Source: GCA-002282575 sp964493995 (lineage in GTDB: Bacteria > Pseudomonadota > Gammaproteobacteria > Thiomicrospirales > Thiomicrospiraceae). Taken from it: 57,716 bases of DNA. Below the pieces are notes generated by a model. It did not search any database, had not been told where the DNA came from, and was given only the letters and a program-made list of their open reading frames with translations. The position numbers and the translations under genes are program-made. Location: contig CAZBQD010000009.1 in assembly GCA_964493995.1 (NCBI GenBank), forward strand, positions 1 to 57,716. The letters are read 5' to 3'. Shown here one piece after another: positions 1-7,324 of the stretch; position 1 is the stretch's first letter, and every line of letters begins with the position of its first letter.

Positions 1-51
1 GAGACCATCTTAAACTCGTAATATTTTTTGTCTTGACTCTGGGGTCCACTA
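1..51. mobile_element. Probable end of an IS3-family insertion sequence
   Basis: Read from position 51 leftwards on the minus strand, the sequence begins TAGTGGACCCC, then AGAGTCAAGACA and a run of A. That is the style of terminal inverted repeat seen in many IS3-family elements. The GAPDH reading frame to the right loses its family likeness exactly at this junction and meets a TGA at 34-36. I infer that an insertion sequence entered the GAPDH gene and that the assembly broke at its end. No transposase is in the window, so the family call rests on about 25 terminal bases from memory of the family style. Confidence 0.42.
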
Positions 52-54
52 TAC

Positions 55-453
55 CCGACTTCGACCGGTTCAGCTTCAGCCATTGGCAGTATTTTTCCTG
101 AGTTGAATGGCCGCTTAGATGGTATTGCCGTGCGTGTTCCCTTTATGAACGCCTCGTTAACCGACTTGGTGATGGAAATGCAACGCCCAACTTCGGTAGA
201 AGAGGTTAATGCGCTGTTCAAAAGGGCTTCCGAAACCTATTTAAAAGATATTTTGGGTTACGAAGAACTGCCCTTGGTATCGGTCGATTACGAAGGTGAA
301 ACCTGTTCATCAGTGATTGATGCCTTATCAACGCGTGTGATTAACGGTACACAGGTTAAAGTCTTGGCTTGGTATGATAACGAAATCGGTTACATGCAGC
401 GCATGATGGAATTAACCTTGAAAGTGGGGCGCGCGAATCAAGCCTTAGCCTGA
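55..453 (+). pseudogene. ArsJ-associated glyceraldehyde-3-phosphate dehydrogenase, 5'-truncated
   Basis: Only the C-terminal 132 or so residues of a type I GAPDH remain. Family likeness begins at the PTSTG segment (codons 55-69), which belongs to the catalytic domain. It continues through PELNGRLDGIAVRVP and the late motif WYDNEIGY typical of GAPDH C-termini. The NAD-binding Rossmann domain and the active-site cysteine are absent. In arsenic islands a dedicated GAPDH makes 1-arseno-3-phosphoglycerate from glyceraldehyde-3-phosphate and arsenate, and the next gene exports it; the pairing with arsJ 30 bases downstream supports this subtype. An in-frame stop lies at 34-36 and the upstream 50 bases look like an IS end, so the gene is probably interrupted, not merely cut by the window edge. 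Confidence 0.72.
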
Positions 454-483
454 GTTTAAGTCATTAAAAAGAGCCTATTCTTC

Positions 484-1671
484 ATGAATGCTAAACAACA
501 ATATGCGATAGTCACCGCCAATTACTGGGCATTTACCCTGACTGATGGTGCCTTGCGTATGCTGGTACTGTTATATTTTTATCAGTTGGGCTATTCGCCC
601 TTAGCACTGGCTATGCTGTTTTTGTTTTATGAGTTTTTTGGCATAGTGACCAACTTATTGGGTGGTTGGTTGGGTGCTAGGGTAGGCTTAAATGTTACTA
701 TGAATTTAGGCTTAGCCATTCAAATCATCGCCTTACTGATGTTGACGGTGCCCGAAGCTTGGTTGGGTGTTCTTTATGTGATGGTTGCGCAGGCCTTATC
801 AGGAATCGCCAAAGACCTGAATAAAATGAGTGCAAAAAGCTCGGTGAAGGCCTTAACTTCCGATGCTACGGGTGGGCTTTATCGTTGGGTTGCCGTGCTG
901 ACTGGCTCTAAAAATGCGTTGAAAGGCGTGGGATTTTTTCTGGGTGCGGTGCTGTTGGAATGGGTCGGTTTTACCGATGCCATGTGGTACATGATTGGCC
1001 TGTTATCCTTGGCTTTATTAGTGTCTTTATGGCAACTCGATGCTTCACTAGGTAAAGCAAGTCATAAGCCGAAGTTCGCCCAGATGTTTTCACATTCATT
1101 GGCGGTGAACTGGCTCTCGGCAGCACGTTTCTTTTTATTTGGTGCGCGGGATGTGTGGTTTGTCGTCGCTTTGCCCGTTTTCGCGGCCAGTGTGTTAGGC
1201 TGGTCACATAGTGAAATCGGTGCTTTTATGGCATTGTGGATCATCGGTTATGGGTTGGTGCAAGCGACCACACCGCAATGGATTGGTCGTCGTCAAAATC
1301 CTACGGCTAAGACAGCGTTGATGTTGGCATTGATTTTGGCAGCAGTGCCGTTAACGATGGCCTTGACGCTATCTAAAGAGCCGCAGCTGATTGTGCTGGT
1401 CGGTTTAGTCATTTTCGGTGTGCTGTTTGCCTTAAATTCAGCAGTACACTCTTACTTAATTGTCGCTTATGCCGACGCTGATGGTACGTCTAAACAAGTC
1501 GGATTTTATTACATGGCGAATGCGGGCGGGCGTTTGGTGGGAACCCTGTTGTCGGGCTATGTCTATCAAGTAGCTGGTTTAGAAGCTTGCTTAGCAGTGT
1601 CGTCAGCGATGATTCTGCTTGCGGGGCTGCTGGCATCTAAGATTGTGATGCATCCTTCAAAATGTGATTAA
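484..1671 (+). CDS. arsJ: Organoarsenical efflux MFS transporter ArsJ
   Basis: A 395-residue, almost wholly hydrophobic protein with about 11-12 predicted membrane segments, the usual size for ArsJ. The N-terminal stretch (YWAFTLTDGALRMLVLL, about residues 14-30) and the loop SGIAKDLNKMSAKSSVK (about 106-122) are characteristic of this MFS branch. ArsJ exports 1-arseno-3-phosphoglycerate, which then falls apart outside the cell, giving arsenate resistance. It lies 30 bases after the GAPDH remnant, the classic two-gene arrangement. If the GAPDH is truly broken, the pump would lack its dedicated substrate source unless a housekeeping GAPDH substitutes. No ArsR, ArsC or Acr3 gene is in view. Confidence 0.85.
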   Translation: MNAKQQYAIVTANYWAFTLTDGALRMLVLLYFYQLGYSPLALAMLFLFYEFFGIVTNLLGGWLGARVGLNVTMNLGLAIQIIALLMLTVPEAWLGVLYVMVAQALSGIAKDLNKMSAKSSVKALTSDATGGLYRWVAVLTGSKNALKGVGFFLGAVLLEWVGFTDAMWYMIGLLSLALLVSLWQLDASLGKASHKPKFAQMFSHSLAVNWLSAARFFLFGARDVWFVVALPVFAASVLGWSHSEIGAFMALWIIGYGLVQATTPQWIGRRQNPTAKTALMLALILAAVPLTMALTLSKEPQLIVLVGLVIFGVLFALNSAVHSYLIVAYADADGTSKQVGFYYMANAGGRLVGTLLSGYVYQVAGLEACLAVSSAMILLAGLLASKIVMHPSKCD

Positions 1672-1695
1672 GTACCTTTGCAAGGCAATTAATCT

Positions 1696-1719
1696 ATATT
1701 CAAATTAATATTTGAATAT
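1696..1719. promoter_or_regulatory. Inverted-repeat operator in front of the moxR-bat operon
   Basis: Two perfect 10-base arms, ATATTCAAAT and ATTTGAATAT, flank a TAAT centre. The right arm contains the -35 hexamer of the promoter at 1712-1739. The AT-rich symmetry and spacing recall operators of ArsR/SmtB-type dimeric repressors. That identification is inference; any winged-helix dimer could bind such a site. Confidence 0.55.
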
Positions 1720-1739
1720 TGTGTTGCTTATGGTATGAT
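1712..1739 (+). promoter_or_regulatory. Sigma-70-like promoter of the moxR-bat operon
   Basis: TTGAAT (1712-1717) and TATGAT (1734-1739) are separated by 16 bases. They lie 33 bases before the moxR start codon. The -35 box sits inside the inverted repeat, so an occupied repeat would be expected to block transcription. Confidence 0.55.
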
Positions 1740-1771
1740 TCGCTCATCAATTTAGTGAGGAAGCTCAGGCT

Positions 1772-2731
1772 ATGTCTTATTCCACAGTGTGGCAACCCTT
1801 ACAGCAGCGGTTAAGTTCGGTCATTGTGGGGCAGGAGCGTTTGTTAGAACGCCTGCTCATTGGCTTGCTTGGGCGGGGTCATGTGTTGCTGGAAGGTGCG
1901 CCTGGCCTAGCGAAAACAACTGCTGTGAAAGTGTTATCGCAAGCGGTAAATTTGGATTTTGTCCGTATTCAGTTTACACCCGATTTAATGCCATCGGATA
2001 TCACCGGTTCTGAGGTGTTAGACAAGGATTCGGGCATGATGCGTTTTGTGCCAGGGCCTTTATTTCATCAGCTGACGCTAGCCGATGAAATCAACCGTGC
2101 GCCACCTAAGGTTCAGTCGGCTTTATTAGAAGCCATGGCAGAAGGGCAGGTTTCGGTGGGTGGACAAACCTATGCCTTAGATCCGCTATTCTTTGTTGTG
2201 GCGACACAAAATCCACTTGAACATAGTGGCACTTATCCTTTGCCAGAAGCGCAAATGGATCGTTTTATGTTGCACGTGGCGCTCGACTTTCCCAGTCAAG
2301 AACAAGAATTGGTGATTTTACAAAGAGCGCGTTCTGGTGCTTTATCGCAGCCTTTGCCGCCTTCGACACTCACCTTGGCTGATTTACAGCAAGCGCGATC
2401 GACCGTTGAGCGATTGCACATGGATGTGTCGATTCAGCGCTATTTGGTGGCGTTAATTAGTGCCACGCGTGCGCCTGAGCAGGTCCATGAAAGTTTGCGC
2501 GATACGGTATTAGTACCAGCCAGTCCGCGTGCAACGCTCGCCTTAGCGCAGGCGGTGTGCGCGCGTGCCTTTTTGCACGGACGTGATTACGTCACCCCCG
2601 ATGATGTTGTGAATTTATTGCCCGATGTCTTGCGTCATCGCCTGCATTTATCGGCCAAAGCCCGTGCGCAACAACTCAGCGTTGATGCTTGGGTAAACCG
2701 AGTGTTAGATAGTGTCAAATTGGCCCACTAA
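1772..2731 (+). CDS. MoxR-family AAA+ ATPase
   Basis: A 319-residue AAA+ ATPase of the MoxR class, thought to act as a chaperone that matures or activates the VWA-domain proteins encoded beside it. Visible motifs are Walker A GAPGLAKT (42-49), Walker B LTLADE (101-106) followed by INRAPPK, and sensor 1 VATQNP (143-148). Residues 240-319 form the C-terminal helical lid. It opens an operon of five genes with overlapping ends: DUF58, BatA-like, BatB-like and BatD-like proteins follow. An ATG start at 1772 is preceded by GAGGAAG and by a promoter with an operator-like palindrome. Family membership is firm; the client protein is inferred from context. Confidence 0.92.
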   Translation: MSYSTVWQPLQQRLSSVIVGQERLLERLLIGLLGRGHVLLEGAPGLAKTTAVKVLSQAVNLDFVRIQFTPDLMPSDITGSEVLDKDSGMMRFVPGPLFHQLTLADEINRAPPKVQSALLEAMAEGQVSVGGQTYALDPLFFVVATQNPLEHSGTYPLPEAQMDRFMLHVALDFPSQEQELVILQRARSGALSQPLPPSTLTLADLQQARSTVERLHMDVSIQRYLVALISATRAPEQVHESLRDTVLVPASPRATLALAQAVCARAFLHGRDYVTPDDVVNLLPDVLRHRLHLSAKARAQQLSVDAWVNRVLDSVKLAH

Positions 2732-3584
2732 CGACTGGCTGGCTGCTTTATTGGCGGAGTGTGCTGACTTGCCGCCACTGGCGTTAAGCCTGCTGGGTGA
2801 AGGTGAGGGATTGCGTCATGGTGACACTGCCGGTAGGTGGTTAGAGCCTGGGGTAGATGTTGAAGAAAGTCGGCTCTATCGTCCCGGTGATTCTGTGCGC
2901 CATATCAATTGGCGCTTGACGGCACGATCCGATCAAGTTTACGTTAAATATCAGTCTAAACCCACTGAATTAAGACTTAAAATGCTGGTCGATTTACGAG
3001 CAAGTAGCTGGCAAGGTACGACCATCCGCTTAAAAGCCGAGCAGATGGTGCGCGCTGCCTTTCGATTAGCGCAACAACTTTCATCTTCGGTATTAATTGA
3101 TACGCAGGTATGGGCGCATGAAACGCCACAGTTACCGGTATTACGTGGCCAATCACGTTGGCATACATGGGCAGAAGCTTGGTTACCAATTGTCAGTGGG
3201 CTGAGTAGCAACACGCTCAAACCGGCTCTGCCTTTATCTGAGGCCTTGGCCGATCATCAAGATCAACTCTGTATCATCATTTCTGACTTCATTGATTGGG
3301 ATGAAGTGCTAGAAGCACAGCTCATTGAGGCGAGCTTGCGTGGCAAGGTGCTGTTAGTTCAGGTTTTGGACAAACAAGAAGTTCAGCTACCTAAAGTCAC
3401 TTCGGCATTATGGGGAGAAGCGGCTGTTGCCTTGACGGAAACCCAACGCACCCTCTATCAACAGCAAATGACGCAGTTTTTACAGCATATTCAACAATGG
3501 TGCAGCACACTATCCATTGGCTATTATCCCTTATGGGCCGATGCTGCCCTGAGTGAGCTAGCCCAGCAACAGGATTGGTCGTGA
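2712..3584 (+). CDS. DUF58 domain-containing protein
   Basis: A 290-residue protein of the DUF58 family, whose members nearly always accompany MoxR ATPases. The defining motif YRPGDSVRHINWRLTAR is at about residues 56-72. The remainder resembles a degenerate VWA fold with the segment CIIISDFIDWDE near residue 190. The start is GTG at 2712, overlapping the end of moxR by 20 bases, so translation is probably coupled. No signal peptide or membrane segment is evident. Its biochemical role is unknown; in Bat-type operons it is presumed to be part of the envelope complex or its assembly. Confidence 0.88.
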   Translation: MSNWPTNDWLAALLAECADLPPLALSLLGEGEGLRHGDTAGRWLEPGVDVEESRLYRPGDSVRHINWRLTARSDQVYVKYQSKPTELRLKMLVDLRASSWQGTTIRLKAEQMVRAAFRLAQQLSSSVLIDTQVWAHETPQLPVLRGQSRWHTWAEAWLPIVSGLSSNTLKPALPLSEALADHQDQLCIIISDFIDWDEVLEAQLIEASLRGKVLLVQVLDKQEVQLPKVTSALWGEAAVALTETQRTLYQQQMTQFLQHIQQWCSTLSIGYYPLWADAALSELAQQQDWS

Positions 3585-4570
3585 CGATGAATGGTCAATG
3601 GGTTTGGTTGTTGCCGCAAGCCTTGTGGTTATTGCCGTTGGTTGTGATAGGTTGGTGGTTTGCGCATTTTCGTGCGCAGGCTTTGCCAACAGTACAACTG
3701 CGTCATGCCTTTATAGATCGTTGGTTAACCAAAACAGCGTTAAGCGGTTCATCTGCGGCTCAACGTCATTGGTGGGGACTAACGGCTGTGTGGCTGGTGC
3801 TGGCCTTGGCGCAACCGGCATGGCAAACGCCGGGTAAGATTCAAACTCAGCCATTGACACAAGCCAGTGGTATGTTGGTTGTTGAAACGTCGGTGAGTTT
3901 ATTGTTACAAGAAGTGGACGGTAAAACGCGTTTGCAACAGCTGCAAGGGTTTGTCTCTCAATTAACAGCCTTGCGACACGATCAAGCCAGAACGGGATTG
4001 GTGGTGTTTGCCGATGAGGTTTATCCGGTGTTATCACCCACCCAAGATAGGCATCAAATTAGCTCGATGGTGTCAAGTTTAGATGCCGCTTTTGCCGGTC
4101 GTGAAGATGCGGCTTTGCTGGAAGCGGTGCAGTTTTCGGGTTGGCAACTCGTGGAGCAAAGTGCGGTTAACCCTTGGTTGTTACTGATTACTGATGGCGC
4201 GCATACGGCAACGCGAGGTCAGCTCGATGCCGTTATGGCATGGTTAAGGCGTCATTCCATTAGGGTTAGCGTCTTATTATTGGGGAGTGATGAAGCAATT
4301 GAATCTTCTGCATCAGGCTTGCTTTACATGCCACGACAGGCGGCACTGGCCGAAGCTTTATCGGCCTACGGTGCACAGGTGGTTAAGGTAGAAGACGCGG
4401 CTGCCGTTGCTCAGTTGCTGGCGCAACTCACGCAAAGCGTCGCTAGTGAAGCGACTGAAACCGATACAACAGTAGAGGACAGTCAAGCCTTGTCATCGGT
4501 TTTTTTGCTATTGGCGTTACTGTCGTTCTTGTTGATGTGGTGGCGGGAGATGCGTGATGCTGTGGTTTAA
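3581..4570 (+). CDS. VWA domain membrane protein, BatA-like
   Basis: About 329 residues: two N-terminal hydrophobic segments (about 10-28 and 65-80), a von Willebrand A-like domain (about 95-285) and a C-terminal membrane helix (about 305-322). This is the BatA layout used in aerotolerance operons. I chose GTG 3581 because AGGA lies six bases upstream and the codon overlaps the previous stop as GTGA; ATG 3587 is possible. The metal-site motif DxSxS reads ETSVS (about 102-106), so the first acidic ligand is glutamate. The gene overlaps batB by about 14 bases. Confidence 0.8.
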   Translation: MTMNGQWVWLLPQALWLLPLVVIGWWFAHFRAQALPTVQLRHAFIDRWLTKTALSGSSAAQRHWWGLTAVWLVLALAQPAWQTPGKIQTQPLTQASGMLVVETSVSLLLQEVDGKTRLQQLQGFVSQLTALRHDQARTGLVVFADEVYPVLSPTQDRHQISSMVSSLDAAFAGREDAALLEAVQFSGWQLVEQSAVNPWLLLITDGAHTATRGQLDAVMAWLRRHSIRVSVLLLGSDEAIESSASGLLYMPRQAALAEALSAYGAQVVKVEDAAAVAQLLAQLTQSVASEATETDTTVEDSQALSSVFLLLALLSFLLMWWREMRDAVV

Positions 4571-6158
4571 TGTGTCTTTCACTTCTCCCGTATGGTTGTT
4601 ACTGTGGCTGCTTCCTGTTGTGTTGCTGGCTGTTCGTTGGTGGCTAGCGCAACGAGCAACGGATCATTTGTGTGAGCCAGAATTGCAGCCTTGGATGTTG
4701 CTGGCGCGCTGGCAGTGGAAAGGACTGCCGTGGCGTTGGTTAGTGCTTTGGTCATTGATGGTGTTGGCTTTGTCGCAGCCGATGGGGTTATCGAAACAGG
4801 CGCAAGCACAGCATCAGCCCATGCGTTGGCTAGCGGTGGTGGATGTTTCTACTTCGATGTCGGCAACCGATGTGGCACCGAATCGATTGCAGCAGGTGCG
4901 CTGGGCATTAGAAGCGGCTGCCAGTCAGTGGCAGCCGGGCGATCAAGCGGGCTTACTGGTGTTTTCGGGTAGTCATCATTGGCTAGTTCCGATGACTTCT
5001 GACAAAGCCTTGTGGTTATCGGGTGTATCTTTATTGGCAACCGATATGTTGCCCTTGCAAGGTAGCTTGCTCTTACCAACCTTGGAGGCCTTGCGTCAAA
5101 GTCTGCCTCAGCCGACGGCGATCGCCTTGTTTACCGACGGTGGCGATTTGGCAACAGCCGATTTGTCTCAATTAGAACCGGTTAATACAGCGGGATTGGT
5201 GTTGGGGGTTGGTAGTCAATCAGGTGACTGGCCTTTGCAGGCGTCTGGGCTTCGTCAATTGGCGCAAAAAACAGGTTGGGAATATCAAGGTTTGAGCGTT
5301 GAACAATACAGCGCATGGTTAGGTTGGTTGCAAGCGTGGCGCAGTCAACAGCCAGTGGATGCAAAAGCGATACTTTCGGGCATTGATTTGAGTCCTTGGT
5401 TAATTGGGCTGGCGTTATTAATCTGGATGAGTTTTGCGCGCTGGCCGATTTCTCGCGCTTCAACGACGTCGAGTATGTTATTGGTTGGTGCTAGTTTTAT
5501 GTTCATCAGTGGCGTGCAAGCGCCCGCATGGGCAGCGACTCAATCTAGCATTGAACAACAGCTGTTTCAAGCGCAACAAGCCTTGTCGGAAAAACGCTAC
5601 ACGCAAGCGACGGATCAGGCATTACAGGCGTTTAAACAAGCTTATGCCTCTACAGAACAATCGAAAGCTTTGGTCTTGTTGGCGGAAGTGATGATTGCCC
5701 AGCAACACTGGTTTGATGCAGGTCAAACCTTGCGTGGTGCTCTGGCGCATCAGCCTAATCAACCCGAAGTTGAAGCACGATTAGCTTATGTGATTCGTCA
5801 GTTACCCAAAGCACCTGATCGTAGCCAAACACCCGATAAGGCAGGCGATCGGTTCGAGGGAAGTATTTCGGATTGGGATGAAGCACAATTGGCTTGGGAA
5901 ACCAAAGATGTGCTCAAGTCCGCTAACACCCAATCAAACCGGTCTAAAGCTCCTAGCGGCAAAACAAACGACAGAATGCAAACAGATTCACCCGTAGCAG
6001 CGGCTCAACAAGCTCGACAAGACTGGGTATTAGCGGGCGAAATGCGCCAACTGCAGCAAGAAAAGCGTTTATTTTACCAACGCTTATTTAGTCTAGAGTC
6101 GGGGTTTGCTGTGGTACAAGATAAACCACAACCCATTGAGGGAGTCGATCCTTGGTGA
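4557..6158 (+). CDS. VWA and TPR domain membrane protein, BatB/BatC-like
   Basis: A 533-residue fusion of a BatB-type VWA protein and a BatC-type TPR region. There are N-terminal membrane segments (about 10-30 and 60-75), a VWA domain with an intact metal-site motif DVSTSMS (about 96-102) and TDGGD (about 195), further hydrophobic segments near 280-320, then TPR-like helices (about 335-420). The tail is polar and rich in Asp, Lys and Gln. ATG 4557 is preferred over GTG 4554 because GGGAGA is six bases upstream. The VWA domain likely faces the periplasm. It overlaps the genes on both sides, as expected for a coupled Bat operon. Confidence 0.84.
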   Translation: MLWFNVSFTSPVWLLLWLLPVVLLAVRWWLAQRATDHLCEPELQPWMLLARWQWKGLPWRWLVLWSLMVLALSQPMGLSKQAQAQHQPMRWLAVVDVSTSMSATDVAPNRLQQVRWALEAAASQWQPGDQAGLLVFSGSHHWLVPMTSDKALWLSGVSLLATDMLPLQGSLLLPTLEALRQSLPQPTAIALFTDGGDLATADLSQLEPVNTAGLVLGVGSQSGDWPLQASGLRQLAQKTGWEYQGLSVEQYSAWLGWLQAWRSQQPVDAKAILSGIDLSPWLIGLALLIWMSFARWPISRASTTSSMLLVGASFMFISGVQAPAWAATQSSIEQQLFQAQQALSEKRYTQATDQALQAFKQAYASTEQSKALVLLAEVMIAQQHWFDAGQTLRGALAHQPNQPEVEARLAYVIRQLPKAPDRSQTPDKAGDRFEGSISDWDEAQLAWETKDVLKSANTQSNRSKAPSGKTNDRMQTDSPVAAAQQARQDWVLAGEMRQLQQEKRLFYQRLFSLESGFAVVQDKPQPIEGVDPW

Positions 6159-7324
6159 TGCGCCTCATATTAGTGATTTTGGCCGCTTTGTCGATGCCAC
6201 CATTATGGGCGGCAACGGCAGAGGAAGTGGCTGTTGAACGGGTATTGCTCGACCAAAGGATGCATTTAGCACAAAATGACTATCAGGTTAAAGCTTGGGT
6301 AGCCTCTCGGCAGGTGTTTCAACAACAAGCCTTGGTGATTCATGTGCAATTAACGACCGCTAACGCATCTTCCTTACCCAGTCTAGCGGTAGCGAGTCAG
6401 ACCGATAATGCTTGGTTACAGCCTATGGTGAGTCATCAACCACGGCTAACAGAGCAAGATGGAAAAACAGTGGCTCACTGGCAGCTATTGCTCTTTGCCA
6501 AACAAGTTGGGGTTAATGCACTACCTAACTTACGCTTGCAATGGGTAGGCGAGTCCATGTCGCGTCAAACACAAACCTTGCCCAGCTGGTCGATTAAAGT
6601 ATCGCCTCTACCAGTTTATGTGCCAGAACAGGCTATTGTCGGTGAGTTGGTTAATGTGCAAACAACCATGAGCTTGCCTAGCATCGTCTTGGTGGATGAG
6701 GTGATTCAGCGTCAAGTGCAGTTTAGTTTAGTGAATCACTTGCCAAATAGCTTATGGCTGAATGGCTTGCTGGGACAGGGAATTGAGCCACTCAGCCCTT
6801 GGTTACAAAGCGGTGATTCTGCATGGCAGGAAGAAGGATGGTTGAGCAACTGGACAACTTGGCAACCTTGGCGCATTAGCCAAGCGGGATTTTGGCAAGT
6901 GGAAGCACAAGACATTTGGGTGTTTAATCCGCGTACTTGGCAGGTGACACATCTTCAGTTGCCAGCACATTCAGGCTGGGCGATACCCTTATGGCTGTGG
7001 CGTAGTCTGCAAGGGTTAGCGCTGATGGCGTTATTAGTGTTGGGTTATTTCTTGATGCAGTGGTTTCGTTGTCGGCTTAAACGTCAGCATTATCGGCAAG
7101 CGATTGCACGCAGTGCCGATGCTGCCCAGTTGGTGAGCGTGATGATTAAGGCATGGCAGTTAACTCCCGGAATCCCCTTGGCGCACCAAGGCTTGCCGTT
7201 GCCCATTTATCAGTTGTTGGTGTCGTTAGAAAATCAGTTATTTTCCAACGACTGTTTGTTTAACCAAGCATTTGAAGAAAGCAAACAAGAGTTCATGCAG
7301 ACAGCTTCGTTATTACCCTGCTAG
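6158..7324 (+). CDS. BatD-like oxygen-tolerance family protein
   Basis: A 389-residue exported protein: signal peptide (about 1-19, ending PPLWA), two or more beta-rich repeats of BatD type (about 25-280), a membrane helix (about 290-312) and a cytoplasmic tail. BatD proteins are the last member of Bat operons and are thought to be the periplasmic part of the complex. The start was chosen as the ATG that overlaps the batB stop (TGATG); TTG 6152 or GTG 6155 would add one or two residues and lie nearer the GAGGGAG sequence. The stop codon lies in a CTAG that also serves as the stop of clpA on the other strand. Confidence 0.78.
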   Translation: MRLILVILAALSMPPLWAATAEEVAVERVLLDQRMHLAQNDYQVKAWVASRQVFQQQALVIHVQLTTANASSLPSLAVASQTDNAWLQPMVSHQPRLTEQDGKTVAHWQLLLFAKQVGVNALPNLRLQWVGESMSRQTQTLPSWSIKVSPLPVYVPEQAIVGELVNVQTTMSLPSIVLVDEVIQRQVQFSLVNHLPNSLWLNGLLGQGIEPLSPWLQSGDSAWQEEGWLSNWTTWQPWRISQAGFWQVEAQDIWVFNPRTWQVTHLQLPAHSGWAIPLWLWRSLQGLALMALLVLGYFLMQWFRCRLKRQHYRQAIARSADAAQLVSVMIKAWQLTPGIPLAHQGLPLPIYQLLVSLENQLFSNDCLFNQAFEESKQEFMQTASLLPC

